Assembly: GCA_030039655.1 (NCBI GenBank)
Contig: JASHVC010000167.1
Coordinates: 1-5,268 of the forward strand
From: Xanthobacteraceae bacterium
GTDB lineage: Bacteria; Pseudomonadota; Alphaproteobacteria; Rhizobiales; Xanthobacteraceae
Direction of reading: 5' to 3'
DNA: 5,268 bases
Made by a program: the position numbers and the translations under genes. Below, piece by piece: positions 1 through 5,268 of the stretch; position 1 is the stretch's first letter; each line of letters begins with the position of its first letter. Below the pieces are notes generated by a model. That model was not told the origin of the DNA and made no database searches. It saw only the letters and a list, made by a program, of their open reading frames with translations.

Positions 1-347
1 CGGACCCAGCTCTGGATCTTCACGGTGATCGACGTGTTGCCGGTTTTTTCCACGTCGCAGAAGCAGGTGACTTCGTCGCCAACCATCACCGGACGATGAA
101 ACGCCATGGCGGTTATCGCGACGGTGACGACCCGGCCGTTGGCGTGGCGCGTGGCGAAGGTCGAGCCAGCGAGGTCCATCTGGCAGAGCAGCCAGCCGCC
201 GAAGATGTCGCCGTGCGGATTGGTATCGGCGGGCATCGCGATGGCGCGCAACGCCGGTTCCCATGTCGGGCAGGCCTCTGACGCTGTGTCGGATGGTTTT
301 GCGGATGCGTCGGGCACGGTCTGGCCGGGTGGAGAGCTGATCGTCAC
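1..347 (-). CDS. YciA-type acyl-CoA thioesterase (hotdog fold), 3' end outside window
   Basis: Hydrolyses acyl-CoA thioesters in the cytoplasm in the YciA family; the chain-length preference here cannot be read. The first 115 residues are visible. Residues 38-58 carry the family signature: AMPADTNPHGDIFGGW with Asn43, Gly46, Gly50 and Gly51, then the helix ending in Asp58 of CQMD. Asn43 and Asp58 correspond to the polar active-site pair of this thioesterase class. GRVVTVAITAMAFHRPV (71-87) and VGDEVTCF (89-96) match the following strands of E. coli YciA. The start is taken as GTG at 345-347. No ATG lies in this frame between the upstream in-frame stop and the signature, and the ATG at 364-366 is in another frame. 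No strong Shine-Dalgarno is seen, so the start is uncertain. This start gives an N-terminus roughly 20 residues longer than E. coli YciA, rich in Ser, Pro and Ala. It is divergent from the small gene at 494. Confidence 0.88.
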   Translation of the reverse strand, partial: MTISSPPGQTVPDASAKPSDTASEACPTWEPALRAIAMPADTNPHGDIFGGWLLCQMDLAGSTFATRHANGRVVTVAITAMAFHRPVMVGDEVTCFCDVEKTGNTSITVKIQSWV

Positions 348-395
348 GAACGAAATACCAGCATAGAGCGCCTTGCCGTGAGCCGCCAGACGAAG

Positions 396-415
396 GGATC
401 ACGCGGCGCGTATCC
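396..415. repeat. Imperfect palindrome upstream of the thioesterase gene
   Basis: GGAT, one unpaired C, then ACGCG-G-CGCGT, then ATCC: two 9-bp complementary arms with one bulged base and a one-base centre. It lies about 50-70 bases upstream of the thioesterase start and before the small gene at 494. It could be a protein-binding dyad for either gene. The bulge argues against a simple dimer site, and GC-rich DNA produces such patterns by chance. Confidence 0.35.
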
Positions 416-433
416 GTATGTAGGCGTGGCGCG

Positions 434-463
434 TTGTTGCGGTCGTTGGCAGGCGTCTATAGT
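434..463 (+). promoter_or_regulatory. Possible sigma-70-type promoter for the small gene at 494
   Basis: TATAGT at 458-463 matches the -10 consensus at five of six positions. TTGTTG at 434-439 is a weak -35 box with an 18-base spacer. Transcription would start near 470, leaving a leader of about 24 bases before the ATG at 494 with its GGAG. The -35 match is poor, so this is tentative. Confidence 0.3.
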
Positions 464-493
464 TGCGTCAATGAACGTGATTCGGAGCCGCCA

Positions 494-736
494 ATGGACG
501 TGGCCAACAATGAGGCCAAGAGCCCACACAGGAGCGCGCCCAAGAAGATGGCGAGGAGCGTAGCCAGGCGAAAGCGAAAACTGTTCCACGCAACGGTCCA
601 GGTGACCCGCGTTGAAGATTGGTGCGTCGAGGCCGAATCTGCCGCAGAGGCGCGCGCGCTGTTGGCGAAAGGCGAGGGCGAGCGATTCCGGCTCGGCGAT
701 TGCGTGCATCTGGAAATCCAAGATGTGAGCGAGTGA
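494..736 (+). CDS. Small basic protein, possibly DpnD/PcfM-like
   Basis: An 80-residue protein of unknown function. Residues 17-30 form a strongly basic segment (KKMARSVARRKRKL). Residues 31-80 form a compact domain with the pattern strand (FHATVQVTRVEDW), strand (CVEAES), helix (AAEARALLAKGEG), then an acidic strand end (VHLEIQDVSE). This arrangement resembles the small DpnD/PcfM-like domain, whose members accompany restriction genes or plasmid genes, but the match is from memory and no such partner is visible here. ATG 494 is preferred over the in-frame ATG at 434 because GGAG at 484-487 sits 6 bases ahead of it. No membrane segment or signal peptide is visible. It is a single gene, divergent from the thioesterase and followed by a 209-bp gap. 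Confidence 0.7.
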   Translation: MDVANNEAKSPHRSAPKKMARSVARRKRKLFHATVQVTRVEDWCVEAESAAEARALLAKGEGERFRLGDCVHLEIQDVSE

Positions 737-743
737 CGCGGTA

Positions 744-771
744 TCGCCATTTCAGTGGCGACGTCGGTTTT
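744..771 (+). terminator. Weak hairpin after the small gene, possible terminator
   Basis: TCGCCA (744-749) pairs perfectly with TGGCGA (756-761) across a 6-base loop, 7 bases after the TGA at 734-736. Only a short T run (768-771) follows, 6 bases beyond the stem. The position fits a terminator for the 494-736 gene, but the U tract is weak. Confidence 0.3.
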
Positions 772-823
772 CATGATTTGCTCCGCGCAAACCCGGTAAT
801 CTGCTCGGCCAAGAACAGGGTCG

Positions 824-848
824 GGAACTTGGCATAGTCTTGACGGTT
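824..848 (+). promoter_or_regulatory. Possible EcfG-type general stress promoter
   Basis: GGAAC (824-828) is followed after 16 bases by GGTT (845-848). The alphaproteobacterial general-stress sigma factor EcfG/SigT recognises GGAAC-N16/17-CGTT, so this is a one-mismatch candidate. It would drive the DUF6496/ribbon-helix-helix pair with a leader of about 90 bases. A four-base -10 element is easily matched by chance. Confidence 0.3.
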
Positions 849-945
849 ATTTGACCGGTGGCGAGCGTCACGCGCCGCCGCGCTGTGGACGTTCGGATGG
901 CTGAGGCCGGCTATTTTCAAAGACCAATTTCGTCAGGAGGATTCG

Positions 946-1143
946 ATGGCGAAGAAGAGGAAACGGAAGTACGGACCAGGCGTGGGGCAAGACGTCGAAA
1001 GAGAAATGCGCCGCTTCAAACGCGGAACAGCGAAAAGCGGGCCAGGTGGAAAGGCCGGTAAAGTAAAGAGCCGCAAGCAGGCGATCGCGATTGCTCTTTC
1101 GGAGGCGCGCAAGGAAGGCAAGCGGGTGCCAAAGAAGAAATAG
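946..1143 (+). CDS. DUF6496 family small basic protein
   Basis: A 65-residue, very lysine- and arginine-rich protein. The family core is clear: EMRRFKRGTAKSG (residues 20-32), a glycine/lysine linker, then KSRKQAIAIALSEARKEGKR (41-60), which matches the recurring KSRKQAIAIALSEA motif of DUF6496. The family has no established function. The charge suggests nucleic-acid binding, which is inference. There is an excellent ribosome-binding site: AGGAGG at 935-940, 5 bases before the ATG. The N-terminus (MAKKRKRK) and C-terminus (VPKKK) add further basic residues. It is followed after 4 bases by the ribbon-helix-helix-like gene at 1148, so the two are probably cotranscribed. Confidence 0.85.
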   Translation: MAKKRKRKYGPGVGQDVEREMRRFKRGTAKSGPGGKAGKVKSRKQAIAIALSEARKEGKRVPKKK

Positions 1144-1147
1144 CCAA

Positions 1148-1387
1148 ATGCCTGGCAAGCGGGTGCAAATCGACCATGAGAGTTGGGCGGCGCTCGACCT
1201 GCTGGCCCACGACCGCATGATGACGTTTCAGGAGCTGGCGGACGAAGCGCTCGCCGATCTGTTGAAGAAGCATGGCCGTCCCGTCGATCTTCGCGCAGCG
1301 TTACGCCGAAGTGCCGGCGTATCGGCCGACGTCATCCCGCTCAAGGGCGGCAACAAAAAGCCGGCGCGGCGCGGACGCGGCAAATAA
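1148..1387 (+). CDS. Ribbon-helix-helix-like small protein
   Basis: A 79-residue protein. Residues 4-8 (KRVQI) look like the DNA-contacting strand of a ribbon-helix-helix fold. They are followed by a helix at about 11-22 (ESWAALDLLAHD) and a second helix at about 26-42 (TFQELADEALADLLKKHG), the spacing seen in CopG/Arc-like proteins. Residues 43-79 are a mixed tail ending in a basic patch (KKPARRGRGK). It could be a repressor or the antitoxin of a toxin pair, but no toxin gene is adjacent; the neighbour is DUF6496. The ATG at 1148 was chosen because it begins the recognisable strand and lies 4 bases after the DUF6496 stop. The in-frame ATG at 1091 would be inside that gene. Its Shine-Dalgarno is weak, suggesting translational coupling. 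The stop lies 2 bases from the stop of ku on the other strand. Confidence 0.75.
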   Translation: MPGKRVQIDHESWAALDLLAHDRMMTFQELADEALADLLKKHGRPVDLRAALRRSAGVSADVIPLKGGNKKPARRGRGK

Positions 1388-1389
1388 TC

Positions 1390-2319
1390 CTAGCTGGCGC
1401 GTTTCCGGCGCGCCTGAGCCCGGGGGGCTGCGCGCTTGGCAGGGGCGTCTTTTCCCTTTTTGCCGGCGATCGGGAACAGCATCTCACGCTGGCCTTCGAC
1501 TTTCTTGCGGCCTTTCTTGGCGGAGCGCGTCTGCGCGCGCCCGCCTTCTGCCTTGATGCTGCCCCGCAGCGCGTCCATCAGATTGATGACGTTGGACGGC
1601 GTGCGCTCCTTGGGTGCCTCGATCTTCTCGCCCTTTTGCTTCTTCCGCAAAAGCTCCTTCAGGGCGTCTTCGTATTCGTCGTCAAACTTGTCGGGCTCGA
1701 ATTTTCCTCGCTTGGTCTCGACAATATGCGTCGCCAGGTCGAGCATGTCCTTGGGAATTTTCTCGTCCTTGATGTCGGCGAAATATTCGTCCGGCTTGCG
1801 CACCTCGTAGGGGTAGCGCAGCGTTACGCCCATCATGCCTTTGTCGCGCGGCTCCAGCGCAATGATGTGCTCGCGCGAGGTGAAGACGACTTTGCCGATC
1901 GCCACCATTCCTTCCTTGCGGATGGCTTCGCGGATCACTGCGAACGCCTGCTGCCCCACGTCGCCATCGGGCACGACGTAATAGGGGTCGGCGAGATAAA
2001 GGTCGTCGATCTCTCCCTTGGGAACGAACTCATCGATTTCGATAGTGCGTTTGCTTTCGAGCGCAATCGCCTCAAGCTCGTCGGGCTCGAGCGTGATGTA
2101 ATCGCCTTTGCTGACCTCGTACCCCTTGATGATGTCGGCGGCTTCCACCTCGTCGCCGGTCTCGGCATCGACCTTGCGGTAACGGATGCGATTGCCGGTG
2201 TTGCGATTGAGCTGGTGAAAGCTGATCTTCTCCCGCCCGGAGGTGGCAGGAAATAGCGAGATTGGGCACGAAACAAGCGAAAGTTTCAGATAGCCCTTCC
2301 AGTAAGCGCGCGGGGCCAC
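1390..2319 (-). CDS. ku: Ku protein, non-homologous end joining
   Basis: A homodimeric ring protein that binds double-strand DNA ends and recruits the ligase LigD. The 309 residues begin with the typical bacterial Ku start, MAPRAYWKGYLKLSLVSCPI. They continue through the core landmarks TIEIDEFVPKGEID (92-105), DPYYVVPDG (111-119), GQQAFAVIREAI (122-133), IALEPRDKGMMGVTLRYPYEV (153-173) and the helical arm to about 230. PSNVINLMDALRGSI (241-255) is the conserved post-core segment linked to LigD contact. Residues 256-309 form an extended tail with about 19 Lys/Arg, as in Ku proteins with a DNA-binding C-terminal extension. The start codon is GTG (2317-2319), with GGAG (2327-2330) 7 bases upstream. 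It converges on the small gene pair with 2 bp between stops. LigD is not in the window. The gene is intact; the identification is firm. Confidence 0.97.
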   Translation of the reverse strand: MAPRAYWKGYLKLSLVSCPISLFPATSGREKISFHQLNRNTGNRIRYRKVDAETGDEVEAADIIKGYEVSKGDYITLEPDELEAIALESKRTIEIDEFVPKGEIDDLYLADPYYVVPDGDVGQQAFAVIREAIRKEGMVAIGKVVFTSREHIIALEPRDKGMMGVTLRYPYEVRKPDEYFADIKDEKIPKDMLDLATHIVETKRGKFEPDKFDDEYEDALKELLRKKQKGEKIEAPKERTPSNVINLMDALRGSIKAEGGRAQTRSAKKGRKKVEGQREMLFPIAGKKGKDAPAKRAAPRAQARRKRAS

Positions 2320-2403
2320 TCGTCTACTCCATCGATCGCCGGACTGGGTCCAAAAACGGCGCTCGGAACAACAAGTCCTGCGCCAAGTCCACCACCTGTT
2401 ACC

Positions 2404-2438
2404 GTATGGGATAACTCCTAAGCGTGTCTATCTTTCCA
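2404..2438 (-). promoter_or_regulatory. Region holding the likely ku promoter (weak match)
   Basis: The 208-bp gap 2320-2527 separates ku from the upstream same-strand gene and should hold the ku promoter. On the minus strand TTGGAA (near 2433-2438) and AGTTAT (near 2410-2415), 17 bases apart, form the best sigma-70-like pair I see. Both boxes are only partial matches. I find no clear EcfG-type pair on this strand. This is a low-confidence placement. Confidence 0.18.
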
Positions 2439-2466
2439 AGTTTTTTGCTCGAACGAACAGGCAACG

Positions 2467-2479
2467 GCGGCCGAGCCGC
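2467..2479 (-). terminator. Small GC hairpin after the TAXI-like gene
   Basis: GCGGC pairs with GCCGC across a 3-base loop, about 48 bases beyond the TAXI-like stop codon. No T run follows on the minus strand, so intrinsic termination here is doubtful. The 5-bp stem is short enough to be chance. Confidence 0.2.
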
Positions 2480-2527
2480 AGAACACATCGGCTATCCGTA
2501 AAACACCGCAAACGCGATCTGTTGTGG

Positions 2528-3487
2528 CTAGGCGTGCTCGCGATACCAGCGCTCGGCGCCCGGGTGTAGCGGTACGTCCATGGGCGTCGTGTCGGTGTCC
2601 GACACCATGTGCAAGGCCGACCCATCACTGCCCTTCTCCCAGGGAATTTCCGCCTCGCGCGCGGCCAGTGCCGCACAAATGTCGTACGCAGTCTGTTCAG
2701 GGAGCATCGCATTCGCGTAGATCGGCCAGCCGCTGAAATCGAAAGTCTCGGCGTCCTTCGCCAATTGCGGAAAGCGCGCTTTGGGCAGCGTAACGCGGCG
2801 CCAGCCGAGCTTTCCCATGGCGGCGAACTCGGACTCGTCGGGTTGGAGCGGCACCAGGCCAGCCGCCAGCGCTTCGTTGAGCCAGACCTTGATCCCCTCG
2901 TCGAAAACCGCGTCGATCTCGCCGTGGGCGAGTGGTTGCAGCCGGCGGACATCGGACGGTCCGCCGCAGAGGATCAGGCGTCCGCCCCAGGATTCAATAT
3001 CCTTGAGCGTAAAGCCATGCAGCGCGAACGCTTGCTCGATGAGCACCAGCGTCGAATGCGTCGGATCCTCGCGCACCGACACGCGCAGCGGATAGCGTTT
3101 CGCTTTGATGTCCGCGATCGAGCGAATGCCGGAGCGCGGATGGATCGCGAAGACGAAGCGGTCCCAACTCGGATACGAGGCGATGATGCGCACCGGCAGC
3201 GGGCGCTTGAACAAACCCACGCCGCGATAGGCCTGGGTGAGCAATGCCGAAGGATTGACGAAAGCGCAGTCGACGCCGTCGCCGCGCGCCACTTCCTTCG
3301 CCAGAATGGCCGAGCCCGACGCCATGCGCAGCCACGGCCGAAAGCTGGGCCCGGAGCCGCTGCCTACTGTAATGACCATGTCGCGGTTGCCGCCGTAAGG
3401 CGTCGCCGGATTGCCGGCGATGTGCAAGCCGATTTCCCAAAGCGTCTTGGCGCGGACGAAGTTGGCACCTTTCGGCAGTGGTTCCAT
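2528..3487 (-). CDS. TAXI-family solute-binding-like protein lacking a signal peptide
   Basis: TAXI proteins are normally periplasmic ligand-binding subunits of TRAP transporters. In these 319 residues the binding-protein pattern is visible: GSGSGPSFRPWLRMA (42-56), AKEVARGDGVDCAFVNPSAL (63-82), the hinge-like RSIADIKAKRYPLRVSV (122-138), a helix at 143-157, HGEIDAVFDEG (188-198) and the TAXI-like C-terminal PLHPGAERWYREHA (306-319). The N-terminus (MEPLPKGANFVRAKTLWEIG) has no hydrophobic signal segment. It cannot be extended, because TAA lies directly before the ATG in frame. GGGAGA at 3497-3502, 9 bases upstream, supports this start. The product is therefore predicted to be cytoplasmic unless exported another way. 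No TRAP membrane subunit is visible. It is divergent from the molybdoenzyme gene across an 87-bp shared promoter region. It may sense or bind the substrate of that enzyme, which is inference. Confidence 0.8.
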   Translation of the reverse strand: MEPLPKGANFVRAKTLWEIGLHIAGNPATPYGGNRDMVITVGSGSGPSFRPWLRMASGSAILAKEVARGDGVDCAFVNPSALLTQAYRGVGLFKRPLPVRIIASYPSWDRFVFAIHPRSGIRSIADIKAKRYPLRVSVREDPTHSTLVLIEQAFALHGFTLKDIESWGGRLILCGGPSDVRRLQPLAHGEIDAVFDEGIKVWLNEALAAGLVPLQPDESEFAAMGKLGWRRVTLPKARFPQLAKDAETFDFSGWPIYANAMLPEQTAYDICAALAAREAEIPWEKGSDGSALHMVSDTDTTPMDVPLHPGAERWYREHA

Positions 3488-3514
3488 TTACGCGTGTCTC
3501 CCGTTGTCTCTATT

Positions 3515-3539
3515 CTGTACGTGTGGCGATAGCGTACAG
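3515..3539. promoter_or_regulatory. Perfect inverted repeat, candidate shared operator
   Basis: CTGTACG (3515-3521) and its exact reverse complement CGTACAG (3533-3539) are separated by 11 bases, so half-site centres are 18 bp apart. The repeat sits in the middle of the 87-bp divergent gap, 27 bases from the TAXI-like ATG and 35 from the molybdoenzyme ATG. Symmetry and position fit a dimeric regulator acting on both genes. The regulator gene is not in the window, and its family cannot be told from the site alone. Confidence 0.6.
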
Positions 3540-3574
3540 CGCAGCGTCGCGCAAACAGCGTCAGAGAAGCGTGG

Positions 3575-5268
3575 ATGGCCAAGTTCGGAATCGGAGCCTC
3601 AGTGCTTCGCAAGGAGGACGAGCGGTTCCTGCGAGGTCGCGGGCAATATGTCGGCGATCACCGTCTTCCGGGCACGCGCGACGTGGCTTTCGTACGCAGT
3701 CCCGTAGCCCATGCGCGGCTGCGTCAAGTTCAAATTCCCGAACGATTTCGCGGCGCCGTTTTCACGGCCGAACATTTGTCCGGTGTAAAGCCGATCGTCT
3801 CGGCGCCGCCGCTGAAGGGATTCAAACGTTCGGCTGAGCCAATCCTGGCAACCGGCAAGCTTCGCTACGTGGGCGAGATTGTTGCCATGTGCGTCGCGCA
3901 CACGCGGGCCGAAGCCGAGGACATCGCCAGCGCCGTTGAGGTCGACTATGGCGAACTCCCGGTTGTCGCCGACATGCTGGCGGCATCCGCCAATACTTCT
4001 GTGCTCGTCCATGAAGAATGGGGCGACAATATTTTCGTCGCGTTCAGAGAGGGCGGACCGATCGAGGAGGCAGCGAAGAGCGCTGCCATCAAAGTCACGA
4101 AGCGAATTCGGACTGCGCGCCATTGCATGCTGCCGATGGAGGGTCGCGGCGTCGTTGCCTACCAGGATGCGCGGCTGCAGATGCTGACGCTGGTCACCTC
4201 AACGCAGTTTCCCCATTCGGTGCAGACGGGACTCAGCGAATGCCTGGGGATCGAGCACGGGCGCTTGCGCATCATTTCGCCCGATGTCGGCGGCGGCTTC
4301 GGATACAAAGGATTGCTGTGCCGCGAAGAGGTGGCACTCGGCTGGCTGGCGCTGCAGGTCGATCATCCGGTGCGCTGGCTGGAGGATAGCCGCGAGCATT
4401 TGACCGCGAACGCCAATTGCCGCGAGCACCACTACGAGATCACGGGCTACGCGACCGCCGACGGCAAGCTCATCGGCATCGACTGCACGGCGCATGTCGA
4501 TGCTGGCGCCTACTCATCGTATCCCATTTCATCGTCGCTCGAGGCGGCGCAAATCGCCAACCTGTTGCCTGGCCCCTACGTCTTCTCGGCGTACCGCTGC
4601 ACGGCGTCAGCGGTGACAACCAACAAATGCCCCATCCTACCATACCGTGGGGTGGCTCGAACTGGCGTGTGTCTCGCAATCGAAGCGGTCATGGATGGCA
4701 TCGCCCGCGAAGCCAAGCTGGAACCGTACGAAGTGCGGCTGCGTAATATGGTCCAGCCCGAGCAGATGCCATTCAACAACGTAGTCGGCAAACATTTCGA
4801 CAGCGGCGACCACCCTGAATGCTTACGGCGCGCGGTGGCGGCCATCCATCTTGAAGACGTGCGGCGGCGGCAGAAGCATCCTGAGCCCGATGGGCGCCTG
4901 ATCGGCGTCGGACTTTCTTTCTTCGTCGAGCAGGGAGCGCATGGCACGTCCGTGCTGGCTTTGTGGGGCCGGCCGATTGTGCCCGGCTACGAGCAGGCTA
5001 ATGTGAAACTCACTCCCGACGGCGAGGTCGAGATTCACGTCGGCACCCATTCGCACGGTCAGGGCCACGAGACGACCTACGCGCAGGTGGCGTACGAAAT
5101 TCTTGGCGTGGACTTCGACAAGATTAAAGTCGTTCAGGGCGACACGCTCTATACGCCGTACTCGACCTCCACCTGGGGCTCGCGTTCCATGGTCCACGGC
5201 GGCGGCGCCGTCGCCACTGCGTCGCGGCTGTTGGCGAAGCGTGCCGCCCATATCGGTGCTTGGCTGCT
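3575..5268 (+). CDS. Xanthine dehydrogenase/CoxL-family molybdopterin-binding subunit, 3' end outside window
   Basis: Large subunit of a molybdenum hydroxylase that would bind the molybdenum cofactor and hydroxylate an unidentified substrate. The 564 visible residues are open to the window edge; relatives run about 750-800. The N-terminus GIGASVLRKEDERFLRGRGQ (5-24) is typical and fixes the start at ATG 3575, although its Shine-Dalgarno (AGAGAAG, 3563-3569) is weak. GKLRYVGEIVAMCVA (94-108) belongs to the a/b hammerhead domain. DVGGGFGYK (237-245), PYRGVAR (356-362) and THSHGQGHET (491-500) are cofactor-binding segments. The PYRGVAR loop is neither the AYxCSFR of form I CO dehydrogenase nor the common YRGAGR, so a CO dehydrogenase label would be wrong. 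The catalytic glutamate region lies beyond the window. The FAD and iron-sulfur subunits are not upstream and would have to be downstream or elsewhere. Confidence 0.92.
   Translation, partial: MAKFGIGASVLRKEDERFLRGRGQYVGDHRLPGTRDVAFVRSPVAHARLRQVQIPERFRGAVFTAEHLSGVKPIVSAPPLKGFKRSAEPILATGKLRYVGEIVAMCVAHTRAEAEDIASAVEVDYGELPVVADMLAASANTSVLVHEEWGDNIFVAFREGGPIEEAAKSAAIKVTKRIRTARHCMLPMEGRGVVAYQDARLQMLTLVTSTQFPHSVQTGLSECLGIEHGRLRIISPDVGGGFGYKGLLCREEVALGWLALQVDHPVRWLEDSREHLTANANCREHHYEITGYATADGKLIGIDCTAHVDAGAYSSYPISSSLEAAQIANLLPGPYVFSAYRCTASAVTTNKCPILPYRGVARTGVCLAIEAVMDGIAREAKLEPYEVRLRNMVQPEQMPFNNVVGKHFDSGDHPECLRRAVAAIHLEDVRRRQKHPEPDGRLIGVGLSFFVEQGAHGTSVLALWGRPIVPGYEQANVKLTPDGEVEIHVGTHSHGQGHETTYAQVAYEILGVDFDKIKVVQGDTLYTPYSTSTWGSRSMVHGGGAVATASRLLAKRAAHIGAWL

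Noticed and set aside
434..493. N-terminal extension of the small gene to ATG 434
   Set aside because: There is no Shine-Dalgarno at 434, it would overlap the putative -10 box, and the internal ATG at 494 has GGAG at proper spacing.
344..721. A 125-codon minus-strand open frame overlapping the small gene
   Set aside because: It spans the divergent promoter region and the small plus-strand gene, has no family signature, and runs into the thioesterase start. The plus-strand gene has a GGAG and a coherent domain pattern.
840..859. TTGACGGTT and TTGACCGGT direct repeat upstream of the DUF6496 gene, read as -35 boxes or an operator
   Set aside because: No -10-like sequence lies 16-18 bases downstream of either copy, and the two copies differ. 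Two short similar words 11 bases apart are plausible by chance.
1148..1387. Calling the ribbon-helix-helix-like gene and its neighbour a toxin-antitoxin pair
   Set aside because: The partner is a DUF6496 protein with no toxin fold, and ku lies on the other side, so no toxin candidate is present.
1183..2256. A 357-codon open frame on the plus strand opposite ku
   Set aside because: It mirrors ku in the antisense direction, has a composition typical of a reverse-frame shadow in GC-rich DNA, and shows no domain. Ku is unmistakable on the other strand.
2609..3532. A 307-codon open frame on the plus strand opposite the TAXI-like gene
   Set aside because: It is Arg-, Ala- and His-rich with no recognisable fold. 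The minus-strand reading has family motifs and a ribosome-binding site.
3575..5268. Labelling the molybdoenzyme as carbon monoxide dehydrogenase (coxL)
   Set aside because: The diagnostic AYxCSFR loop of form I CO dehydrogenase is replaced by PYRGVAR, and no coxM/coxS genes precede it.

Overview
The window looks like chromosomal DNA from a GC-rich alphaproteobacterium, most likely of the Rhizobiales (Bradyrhizobium/Rhodopseudomonas-like). This is judged by eye from codon use and from the gene mix: a Ku protein with a long basic tail, a DUF6496 protein, a TAXI-type binding protein and a CoxL/XdhA-like molybdoenzyme. No database search was possible, so the taxonomic call is an inference.

Layout: (1) 1-347, minus strand: the 5' part of a YciA-type acyl-CoA thioesterase, cut by the window edge. 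(2) 494-736, plus: a small basic protein that may be DpnD/PcfM-like. (3) 946-1387, plus: a tight two-gene unit made of a DUF6496 protein and a ribbon-helix-helix-like protein, 4 bp apart. (4) 1390-2319, minus: Ku, the DNA-end-binding protein of bacterial non-homologous end joining, converging on unit (3) with only 2 bp between stop codons. (5) 2528-3487, minus: a TAXI-family solute-binding-like protein with no signal peptide. (6) 3575-5268, plus: the molybdopterin-binding large subunit of a xanthine dehydrogenase/CoxL-family hydroxylase, cut by the window edge. No stretch over 300 bases lacks a gene; the longest gaps are 737-945 and 2320-2527.

Two associations stand out. First, Ku lies tail-to-tail with two small basic or DNA-binding-like proteins, which makes a candidate end-joining or chromatin-associated neighbourhood; the partner ligase LigD is not in the window. 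Second, the TAXI-like gene and the molybdoenzyme gene are divergent and share an 87-bp intergenic region that carries a perfect 7-bp inverted repeat (3515-3539), as expected of a shared operator. The substrate of this pair is not identifiable. The missing export signal and the unusual PYRGVAR active-site loop are the least ordinary points. I see no mobile element, CRISPR array, tRNA or rRNA.
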